A DNA stretch of 64,000 nucleotides from assembly GCF_000715075.1 (NCBI RefSeq), contig NC_134095.1, forward strand, positions 45,672,806-45,736,805, given 5' to 3'. The notes under the pieces were generated by a model. The model saw only the letters and a list, made by a program, of their open reading frames with translations. It was not told the DNA's origin and did not search any database. The position numbers and the translations under genes were made by a program. Below are positions 55,345-64,000 of this stretch, piece by piece (position 1 is the first letter of the stretch; each line of letters starts with the position of its first letter). Source of the stretch: Nicotiana tabacum. Lineage: Eukaryota; Streptophyta; Magnoliopsida; Solanales; Solanaceae.

Positions 55345-56528
55345 TCACTTTAGATGAAGAAGTGCCACCATGTGGCTATCATTAATCTTTCCCAGGTAGT
55401 GCTTGACCCTATTCTCATTAACTCTGAAAACCTCCCCATTTTTGTTTTTCAAGTCAAGTGCACCAAATGGAGTCAAAAACACCACTTTAAAAGGTTCGCT
55501 CCATTTCGACTTAAGCTTTCTCGGAAATAGAAGTAACCGAGAATTGAACAATAGAACCAACTCACCCACTTTGAACTCCTTGCCACGAGCATATTTATCA
55601 TGAAGATACTTTATCTTGTCCTTGTACAAGGACAAATTGGAATAGGTATGGAATCAGAATTCATCAAGTTCATTAAGCTGCTCCACACGAAGATTTGCTG
55701 CCACATCCCATTCAAGATTTAGCTTCCTCAAAGCCCACATGGCCTTGTGCTCCTACTCAACCAGTAAATGCAAGCTTTCCCGAACACCAACCGGTACGGA
55801 GACATACCAATCAGAGTCTTGTAAGCAGTCCTATAAGCCCAAAGAGCATCATCCAACTTCTTTGACCAATCGGTCCTATTTGCATTAATAGTCTTTGACA
55901 ATATACTCTTGATTTCCCTATTTGAGACTTCAACTTGGCCACTCGCTTGAGGATGATAAGGAGGAGAAACTTTGTGATTGACACCATACTTTGCAAGCAA
56001 AGTGTCAAAAACTCTATTATAAAAATGAGACCCCCCATCACTTATGATTGCATGAGTGCCAAACCTAGTAAAAATGCTATTCTTGAGAAACGTAACAACA
56101 CTTCGGGCCTCATTGTTGGGTAAAGTCACGGCTTCAACCCACTTTGAAACATAGTCAACCGCTATAAGAATGTATTTGTTCCCACACGAGCTAACAAACG
56201 GGCCTATAAAATCAATGCCCCATACATCCAAAATATCAACTTCAAGGATGGTATTGAGAGGCATCTCATCTTTCTTCGAAATTCCACCTGCTCTTTGACA
56301 TTCGTCACACCTCTTCACAAGTTCACTTGCATATTTGTACAAAGTTGGCCAATAAAACCCACAACTAAGAACTTTGGAAGCCGTCCTCGCCCCGCTATGA
56401 TGACCACCATAGGGAGAGGAATGACAAACCTCTATGATACTCAATTGCTCTTCCTCCGGGACACACTTTCGGATTACACCATCCGTGCAAATCTTGAACA
56501 AGTATGGCTCATCCCAATAGAAATCCAA
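55345..56528 (-). pseudogene. Athila-2 integrase, largely intact core
   Basis: 266-residue frame 55728-56528: zinc site His 36, His 43/44, Cys 74, Cys 77 ([12 protein letters not shown]). The catalytic core is complete with Asp 106 (WGIDFIGPF), Asp 164 (IISDGGSHF) and Glu 200 ([11 protein letters not shown]). [20 protein letters not shown] follows. The frame ends early in [10 protein letters not shown]. 55345-55635 holds the tail, KVGELVLLFNSRLLLFPRKL and KWSEPFKV. This is the only integrase in the nest with all catalytic and zinc residues visible, but the tail is out of frame. Confidence 0.93.
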
Positions 56529-56534
56529 ACTATC

Positions 56535-58236
56535 CTATTTGAGCTTCTTCCTTTGGTTAGAAGAGAGCTCACACGGGATTATACCAGTCACAAGGAAATT
56601 AGCAACGTCCGCAAACCATGGCATACCATTCACCGACACCGAAAGGAGTTGTACGTTGGGAAATGAATCATTGATCTCTAGGACATCACGAGGCCTCCCC
56701 TCCTCCTCCAAGCGGGACAAGTGGTCCGCCACTTGGTTTTCACTACCCTTCCGATCCACAATCTCCAAATCAAACTCTTGAAGTAACAAAACCCATCACA
56801 TCAGTCTAGCTCTGGAATCCTTCTTCGTTATCAAGTACCGGAGTGCGGCATGATCAGTATGGAATATGACCTTGGCACCCATAAGATATGGCCAAAATTT
56901 CTCCATCGCGAACACAATAGCGAAAAGCTCTTTCTCAGTCACCGTGTAGTTCACTTGAGCATCATTCATTGTCTTGCTCGCATAGTACACCAGATGAAAC
57001 ATTTTTTTCACTCTTTGACCCAAAACCGCCCCAACTGCAACATCGCTCGCATCACACATGAGCTCAAAAGGTAAGCTCCAATTAGGTGAGGTAATAATAG
57101 AAGTGGTAGTCAACTTGTGCTTGAGAAGTTCAAAAGTTTGCATACATCTCTAATCGAACACGAACTTGGCATCTTTTTCTAATAACTTGCATAAGGGATT
57201 CACTACCTTCGAAAAGTCTTTGATAAATCTCCGGTAGAACCCCGCATGCCCAAGAAAACTTCGAACTCCCTTGACAGAGGTAGGGGAGGGAGCCTTGAAA
57301 TCACATCAATTTTTGCTTTGTCCACCTCTATACCATGCTTTGAAATTTTATGCCCAAGAACTATGCCCTCTTCCACCATGAAGTGGTATTTCTCCCAATT
57401 AAGAACAAGATTGGTTTCTTCACAACGGGCCAACACTCTATCAAGATTTTTCAAACATTTCTCAAATGAATCACCCACAACACTAAAGTCTTCCATGAAC
57501 ACCTCCAAAATATCTTCCACCATATCGGTGAAAATGGCCATCATACACCGTTAAAATGTAGTCGGTGCATTACCCAACCCAAAAGGCATCCGAGAAAAGG
57601 CAAAGGTTCCATATGGACAAGTGAATATGGTCTTCTCCTGATCTTCCGAGCAATCAAGATTTGGTTGTACCCAGAATACCCATCCAAGAAATAGTAGAAG
57701 GCACGCCCAGCAAGTCGATCTAACATCTGATCAAGAAAAGTCAATGGAAAGTGATCCTTGCGGGACACTTTATTCAACTTGTGGTAGTCCATGCATACCT
57801 TCCAACCAGTGATGTTCCTGGTAGGAATCAACTCATTTTGCGAATTTGCAACCACGGTCATGCCATCCTTCTTCGGTACACATTGCACCGGCGAAGTCCA
57901 AGAGCTATAAGAGATGGGGTACACAACCCCGACATCCAACCACTTGATCACCTCTTTTTTCAGAACTTCTTGCATTGCCTCATTCAACCTCATTTGATGT
58001 TCCAAGGAGGGTTTTGCATCATCTTCCAAAATAATCTTGTGCATATAAAATGCGGGGGTTATCCTCCGAATATCAGCTAAAGTCCATCTAATTACCTTTT
58101 TTTGCTTTTGAAGCACCGCCAATGTGGCATCAACCTGCATGTTAGTAAGACAAGAGGAAAGAATAATTGGCAAAGTACAACTAGGGCCTAAGAACTCATA
58201 CCTGAGGTATGGAGGCAACGGCTTCAACTCCAACAC
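56535..58236 (-). pseudogene. Athila-2 reverse transcriptase and RNase H remnant
   Basis: 57541-58236: WTSPVQCVPKKDGMTVVAN, WKVCMDYHKLNKVSRKDHF and FYYFLDGYSGYNQILIA, then a frameshift. 57203-57544: the active site reads FMEDFSVVGDSF, with Glu (GAA) in place of the first Asp that Athila-1 keeps. 56796-57143 is RNase H with [32 protein letters not shown] and HTDHAALRYL, all acidic residues kept. 56535-56789 gives [20 protein letters not shown], the end of RNase H. Confidence 0.93.
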
Positions 58237-58239
58237 CGG

Positions 58240-58880
58240 AGGTTCCTCAATTCAAGGTTTTGTTGGTGGAGTCTTCCTATTCTCAAGGTCCAAAGATAGT
58301 TTCCTAGGCTCATAAGAGTAAGATCACATTCCATGTAAAGCATTCACACACTCCACTCGGCCTTCATCATCATTTACATCAAGATTCAACAATACGACCT
58401 CTAGAGGGTCCTCCACATTGATCATTGCACTTGTATTATCAACTATCACTGTTGTGACAAGGTCCACAAAAGATCACACCTCAGAACTGTTGGGTTGCTT
58501 CATTTACTTACACACATGAAAGACCATTTTCTCATCACCCACCCGGAAGGTGAGTTCCCCTAATTCCACATCAACTAAGGCCTTCCCAGCAGCAAGGAAA
58601 GATCTTCCCAATATGATTGGAAGTTCATAATTTACCTCACAGTCCAAGATCACAAAATCAGTTGGCAAGATAAATTTGTCCACCTGAACAAGAACATCAT
58701 CAATAATACCTAATGGTCTCTTCATAGTCTATTCGCCATTTGCAATCTCATGGAAGTCGGCCTCGGTTGCCCAATACCCAAAGTCTTGAAAACTGAGTAG
58801 GTCATCAAGTTGATACTTGCCCCCAAATCACATAGAGCTTTAGCAAAGTACGCACTCCCAACGGTGCAAGGAATGGTGAA
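58240..58880 (-). pseudogene. Athila-2 protease remnant
   Basis: ALCDLGASINLMTYSVFKTL has the intact aspartic protease triad DLGAS, followed by [20 protein letters not shown] and [19 protein letters not shown] short frameshift at about 58725 separates it from the preceding frame. Confidence 0.88.
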
Positions 58881-60995
58881 AGCACCGGGATCTTCAAGCT
58901 TCGGGGCCATTGAATGCACTATTACACTAACTTGGTGGGTCATCTTGATAGTTTCACAATCCATGGATCTTTTCTTTGTCACCAAGTCCTTCATGAATTT
59001 AGCATAGCCCGGCATTTGTTCAAGAGCCTCCACCGAAGGCACATTAATGGATAAGCTCTTCATCATGTCAATGAACTTTTTAAACTGATTCTCATTTTTC
59101 TGCTTTACGAGCCTTTGAAAATAAGGTGGAGGTGGCCTTGGCAAAAGAGCCTTGGCTTTAGGCACAACCGGCTCCGGCATGTCTATTACGTATTCCCTAG
59201 ACGGGTTCACGCCATTCTGAGTCTCCATCTCGACATCTTGAATATCAATCCTCACTTCTTCATTCACATTCTCATCAATCACATTTTCAACCACCAAAGG
59301 AATCTCATATTCTTGCAACTCAACTTCATCACTAACACTACTTTTTGCTTGGAGGCATTCACATCACCGCCTCTTCTACTTCTTGTAGTTACCACCATAA
59401 CATGATTGTTCCAACCCATCGGGTTAACTACCGTATCACTTGGTAGATCCCCCTTAGGGAAAGTATTCAAGGATTGTGAGATTTGGCCTAATTGAACCTC
59501 CAGGTTTCTGATTGAAGTACTGTGGGATGCCAACTGGGCATCAGAGTTAGCATTCCTTTTCATCATTTGTTCAAACATCATTTCGATTTTCCCCATATCA
59601 TTGTTGGATGAACTAGGACCTTGGGATGGAAATGGGGTAGATTGTTCGATTGTTGATACATCGGGGGCCTTTGAAAGCCTTGCCCCCGGTGTCCTTGATT
59701 GCCATTGTTCCAACCTTCCTGATTATTGTTACCACCCCAGTTGTTATTGTTGTCATTCCAATTACCCTAATCATTTTGATTATTGTTCTGATTGCCCCAA
59801 TTAGAATTTTGGTTGTTGTTCCCCCAATTACTATTGCCTTATTGTTGTTGATTGCCCCAATTGCCTTGGGGTCTCCTTTTTTGTTGGTTGGAAGAATTTC
59901 CCCTTTGGCCTTGATAGTTATTTACGTATTGCACCTCTTCATTCTGCCCATCATAACCATTATCCTGGAATCCACCACAATTATTGTCAAATTGATCTGA
60001 ACTCCCTTGGTTTTGTTGACCTCTTTGTCTTCTTTTGTTCAATAGCATGTTGACGCCCTCCATAGCATTTACTTGGAATGGATTTTGAACTTGTTGCAAT
60101 TGTGCCTTTGCTAACTAGTTCATTATAGTTGTCAGCTCTACTATAGCCTGCCCATGGTCATGTAGCTCTTTGTGCAAGTGGTGACCATGGGGTCACCCTG
60201 GGGCATATTGGCTCTGCTTTGCAAAGCGGAGGACGTGTCAGCCATCTCATCAAGAATGTCACAAGCCTCATCATAAGACAACTTAATGAAGTTGCCCCTA
60301 GCAAGTTGGTTCACTATGCACTAGTTTGTTGTGTTAATGACCCAGTAGAAAGTTAGTTGGATCATTGCCTCAGTCATATCATTGTTGGGGCATTCCTTTA
60401 CCATTATTCTATAGCGCTCCCAAATCTCATGTAATGGTTCGGTGGGCTCCTGCTTGAAGGCTAAGATCTCATCTCTCAATGCTGCCATGTGCCCCGGTAA
60501 GAAAAACTTTGCAATGAACTTATCCGCCAACTCATCCCAAGTAGTGATGGAATGGTTGGGAAGTCGCTCAAGCCAATCCAGTGCCTTCCCTCTAAGTGAG
60601 AAAGGGAAGATTCTCAACCGAAGTACATCCTCGGATACATTAGTTTGCTTGCTCCCCCAACAGGTATCCAAAAAACCCTTGAGATGTTTGTAAGCATTCT
60701 GATTGGTAGCGCCCGTAAAATACCCACGCTGCTCCAACAATTTAGCATCACATTGGTAATTTAAAAATTGCTCGCCCGGATCCGAGGTGGGACAATTGCA
60801 CTTGCAAAGCCTTGGTTGGGAAGCACTCGAAGAGCCACTCTTGGAGGTGGCAGGGGGGTCTGAAATGTTATCATTAGCCTGGCGGCCTCTCCTTTGTCCT
60901 TAAGGCACAATAGAGGCCTCATCATCAACATTGTCATCTACCTCCTCCCCCGGCGGAAGATCTCCAAGAGGTGTGTTGTTTAAGTTTGCTACCAT
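58722..60995 (-). pseudogene. Athila-2 gag remnant, full length
   Basis: Start at the ATG at 60995 (MVANLNNTPLGDLPPGEEVD), about 97 bases from the primer site. A TAA at about 60900 falls after EASIVP. The core 60321-60740 has HLKGFLDTCWGSKQTN, LRIFPFSLRGKALDWLERLP, WDELADKFIAKFFLPGH and EPLHEIWERYRIM (retroviral-type gag fold of gypsy elements). 59839-60099 is the Gly/Asn/Gln-rich part. 59279-59713 has MFEQMMKRNANSDAQLASHS. 58722-59318 runs to protease (FKKFIDMMKSLSINVPSVEA). No CCHC knuckle is seen. Confidence 0.9.
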
Positions 60996-61091
60996 TTTGT
61001 ACCTAAAGTTGTGACACACACAAATTAGTAACACAGAAGGAAAGAAGAACAATGCACAAAACTATTTAGATAGATAGCCAAAATCGTTAGT

Positions 61092-61109
61092 TCCAAGGCA
61101 ACGGTGCCA
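61092..61109 (-). other. Primer-binding site of Athila-2 (tRNA-Asp type)
   Basis: The minus strand reads TGGCACCGTTGCCTTGGAA five bases after the LTR end. The known Athila site is TGGCGCCGTTGCC, so one change in the core. Confidence 0.85.
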
Positions 61110-61114
61110 AAAAG

Positions 61115-62620
61115 TGATCGGGGCCAACCCTGCACTACTACAAAGTAGCGAGAGTGGTCAAAACAGCTTTTACCCGAGAAGGTCGGGATCGATTTCCACA
61201 GGGAGCTAGAAATGGGATGCGTAATTGCTCTTAATTTCACTTCTAATCATAGTTGGTTTTGATATTACTTCTAAATGTATACTAATAAGATGCTAAATTA
61301 AGCTAAGTTAAGCTAAGAGTAAGGTACTTGAAGGGTTGTCTAAATAGTTAAAAGGCACTAGGGAAGTGACTTTCTCCTTAGATGGACACTTGAAGGGTTC
61401 TTGAGTCTAAAGCTAGGTTGTCATGTTGGGGATTACGATATAACCATTGCACTATACTACTCACTCTATACCACTCGGTAGTTTGAGTGATTTTTCCCTA
61501 ATTGACTTCCTCAAGACCAATTGGGTATGATAATTTGTGCAAGCAATTGAGGTTCAAGTCAGGTATTACTATCTCTAGGTTTAACCCTTTAATTGGGGCT
61601 ATCAATCTCTTGAATATGTCCCAATTCCTTGATAGACTAATTTTCCTAGACTTAGGCTCTCTTTCTCAAGAAGAGCCCAAGTCAAATAGGTACAAATTAG
61701 TGTTTGCAACCACTAATTCAACATTAAACCATAAATTAGTCCAAATATCAAACACCCATAGACATTCAAGCCTTAAAACACAAGACTCATCAAATACCCA
61801 CACTAGGATTAAGCAACAACCCTAGCTAATGGGTCTAGCTACTCATGATAATAGAAGAAAACAAAAAAATAGATGAAGAAAAACCTATAATATTTAATTA
61901 CAAGCTAAAACTTGAAGATTCAATGGTAAAACTATTGTAAAATTACTCAAAATGGTAAAGGAACAATGTTCATGAGCGCAGTAGCTAAGTAAAATATAAC
62001 TGATGACCTAAAAATGGGAAAAGAAGCTATATATACTAGGCTGAATTTTTTGGAGAAAAATACCCCGGCGGGGGTAGTGTGGACCGCACAAAATTGAGTG
62101 CGGCCGCACTGAGGCTCTTGGCTTAAAATTTTGGCTCTCTGAACTTGGCCACTGCAGCCTCACAAAATGTACCGCGGCCGCAGTGGCTTCTATTGCGGTA
62201 CGCACAAAAAGGGTCGTGGACTGCATTGGCGTGATTCCCTAAATTGGCAACTCTCTGAACTCTATCTTTGCGGACCGTACAATATCGAGTGAGGCTGCAT
62301 TCAGTCCATTGCGGTCCGCACAAATTGCTTTGAGGCCGCAATGCTTGAGTCTCCAAAATAGCACCTCTCTGAACTTCCTCTTTGCGGACCGCATAGAATG
62401 GAGTGCGGCCGCATTGGTCCTGTTACACTGTGCTTGGACTTGTTCGTGGTACTTGTGCATGTTTCACTCCTTTTTGAGCTTGTTTTGACGAATTATCACC
62501 TTGTTGACCAAACCCTGCAATCAAGTACAACATGTAAGCCTTTGGGACTATTTTGTACACATTTCTAATCAAAACTCAAGTAAGAAGGAGTGTAAAATGC
62601 ATCATAATCCCTAGTTATCA
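61115..62620 (-). repeat. 5' LTR of Athila-2
   Basis: Plus-strand ends TGATCGGGGCCAACCC and CCCTAGTTATCA. TATA-like TATATATA at 62028-62035 replaces TATAAATA of the other copies. The GC-rich cluster at 62077-62415 has NotI sites at 62100, 62174 and 62405. Confidence 0.94.
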
Positions 62621-62642
62621 ACCACAAGTACCACTTCACCAG

Positions 62643-62961
62643 TTACCAGATCAGTAACTGTACATATCTTGGATAAGAATTCCACCTTGTTCTTTTATCA
62701 TAGATCTGAGAGACACTCACGAGACTGTACTTAAGGCCATTGACATAGTATACATTTTCAATAGAACGAGTGAGTGACTTCCCAACTTTTCCAACTCCAA
62801 GAATGTACCCCTTTTTCCTATTTCCAAATGATACACTCCCTCCTTGCAGGGGTTTTAGTGAAAGAAAGCCCATGGTGTTCCCAGTCATGCGCTTTGAACA
62901 CCCACTATCTATGAACCATTGTTGACCGATTCCTTTTATTGTTCCCTACACAAGAAGATCA
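62643..62961 (-). pseudogene. Sirevirus protease remnant
   Basis: Read on the minus strand: a TAG at 62946-62948 (LLV, stop, GTIKGIGQQ), then WFIDSGC with the catalytic Asp, MTGNTMGFLSLKPL, GSVSFGNRKKGYILGVGKVG and ENVYYVNGLKYSLVSVSQI. The piece breaks about 20 bases before Athila-2. The remainder of this domain, AKRYKNIYVVDFESL, continues at 48784 on the other side of Athila-2. Confidence 0.9.
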
Positions 62962-64000
62962 AGAGTTAGTTTTAGGAACCCAAGCAAGTTTGGGTCCCTT
63001 GTAGTAGGCAAGAGGATGAATAAGAGCTCTTTTAGTCCATGCAGGCAATGTACGTTTGTTGTGAGTGGAACCTGGTCCCTCTTTTGTAGTCACTTTTTCA
63101 GCAAACACTTTGTTTTTCTGAACAAATTGAACCCTAGCCTGGAAATTTTCTTTGAAGTGCCCATTGTTCCCACAGTGGGTACAAAGCCAGTTATCAAAAA
63201 TAGTGACGTATTTGCTATGAGGGTTGTAAGGAGTTTTCTCCCTTTAGAACCCGATTCCCTGCCTGTTTCTACCATTATTAGTGTACATGGCAGTGATAAC
63301 TTCTGAGGACCAGTTCCACTTTAGGAACTTTTCAAGGTCATTTTTTACTCTTTCCATATAAGATTGGAGATGCTTGTTTTTCTCAGTTTCAACTTACATC
63401 CTAGTTCTCACAACTTTCAACTCATTTTCAAGCCTAATATGTTCCTTACTAGCTATCTCTTTTCCTTTTCTAGAATTTTCAGGTTTTGAATTAGTCTCTG
63501 GCCTCTTTAATATTTCCCTTAGGTCTGCAATTACTGCTAAAAGATCATTTCTTTCTTCTTTGAAGTTTTCAATGGTTTCCTTATGGTCAATAACTACAGC
63601 CACTAAGTCATCTCTAGTTTGTTCAGCTTCTCCTAGTTCTAAGGTCAAGGAATCCCTATCCTCCACAAGACTATGATAGGAATCAATCAATACAATAGCC
63701 AAATACATGAGTTTCTTAGGAGAGTAGGATTTTAGATTTCTCTGAACATCCCTGAAATTTACCTCCTTGTTGTCATCGTCTTCATCATCATCTGATTGGG
63801 CCATTAACGCAAAGGTTGAGTCATATTCATTTTCTTTGCCTTCAACTGCCATCATGGAACCATCACCAACATCAGTTTCATCTTCAGATTCACCAGAGGA
63901 ATCTCTCCATGTTGCAAGAGCCTATTTCATCACATTGTCAGCACATCTCTTTCTTTCGAAGTCCTTAAAAGGAACTGGGTTCCCACTTAACTGCCTTTTC
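62962..64000 (-). pseudogene. Sirevirus gag C-terminal remnant, cut by the window edge
   Basis: The zinc knuckle at 63142-63183 reads LCTHCGNNGHFKENF: Cys-x2-Cys-x4-His with Phe in place of the last Cys. 63394-63855 has an acidic run (QSDDDEDDDNKEVNF) followed by a long coiled coil (VVIDHKETIENFKEERNDLL), typical of Sirevirus gag. Upstream DFERKRCADNVMK, stop, ALATWRDSSGESEDET shows a TAG about 70 bases from the window edge. The N-terminal gag lies beyond 64000. Confidence 0.88.

Larger units (their letters stand above)
48785..62620 (-). mobile_element. Athila-type Ty3/gypsy element, full length (Athila-2)
   Basis: 13.8 kb with LTRs of 1509 and 1506 bp, a tRNA-Asp-type primer site by the right LTR and a purine tract by the left LTR. 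Its insertion splits the Sirevirus polyprotein: Sirevirus coding sequence ends at 48784 and resumes at about 62626. Flanks GCCAT (48780-48784) and ACCAC (62621-62625) fit an original GCCAC with one C-to-T and one G-to-A change. Domains in order: gag, protease, RT-RNase H, integrase, spacer with GC-rich repeats and TATA box, env-position ORF, 3' region. LTRs look about 93-95 percent identical by eye in the stretch compared. Confidence 0.95.
41944..64000 (-). mobile_element. Sirevirus-type Ty1/copia element, interrupted and cut by the window edge
   Basis: The 944-bp 3' LTR is at the left. On the minus strand, gag with zinc knuckle and coiled coil, protease, integrase, reverse transcriptase, RNase H and an env-position ORF follow in order from the right edge. 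Athila-2 (48785-62620) splits it between the protease and pre-integrase regions. Several purine tracts lie next to the LTR, a feature reported for Sireviruses. The 5' LTR and most of gag lie past 64000, so the target duplication cannot be checked. Without Athila-2, about 8.2 kb is visible. Confidence 0.9.

Noticed and set aside
1..64000. Host protein genes, tRNA or rRNA genes, CRISPR arrays
   Set aside because: I saw no exon-like coding sequence outside mobile elements and no tRNA or rRNA features. The regular repeats are minisatellites, and CRISPR does not occur in plants.

Overview
The window is repeat-dense plant nuclear DNA with no host gene that I can recognise. It is most likely from a nightshade-family plant (Solanaceae). 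The reasons are a TS-type SINE ending in a TTG-rich tail, very large Ty3/gypsy elements of Ogre/Tat and Athila type, a Sirevirus-type Ty1/copia element, and GC-rich short repeats inside Athila-type LTRs. The family assignment is inference from recalled repeat families; genus cannot be fixed by eye.

Layout from left to right: a complete but decayed Ty1/copia element (copia-1, 663-5660, target duplication GGTTG); unclassified repeats with a 52-bp minisatellite (7456-7660); two non-autonomous inverted-repeat DNA transposons (8266-9070 and 9265-10312); a 12.7-kb Ogre/Tat-like LTR element (10409-23157) that keeps gag and the integrase tail but has lost the core of pol and carries a minisatellite with higher-order structure; a truncated SINE (23268-23381) with a perfect 16-bp duplication; a second complete copia element (copia-2, 24277-29646, target duplication TGATC); and a three-layer nest filling the rest of the window. 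In the nest, an Athila-type element (Athila-1, from 29967) is interrupted at 41943/41944 inside gag by a Sirevirus-type copia element (from 41944 past the right edge), which is itself interrupted by a second Athila-type element (Athila-2, 48785-62620). All LTR elements and the SINE lie on the minus strand.

No LTR element here is intact: all carry frameshifts and stops, many of them C-to-T type, and catalytic residues are lost in a different place in each copy. The coding remnants are therefore listed as pseudogenes, grouped by gag, protease, integrase, reverse transcriptase, RNase H and env-position ORF. The most unusual points are (1) the Athila elements and the unrelated Sirevirus carry env-position ORFs with the same three-part build; (2) an LTR-like promoter module (GCGGnCCGC repeat cluster followed by TATAAATA) sits between pol and the env-position ORF in both Athila copies; (3) a four-times-repeated hairpin motif with changing but still paired stems occurs in the Ogre/Tat-like element; and (4) decay of NotI-type palindromes follows the nesting order, which gives an independent age ranking.
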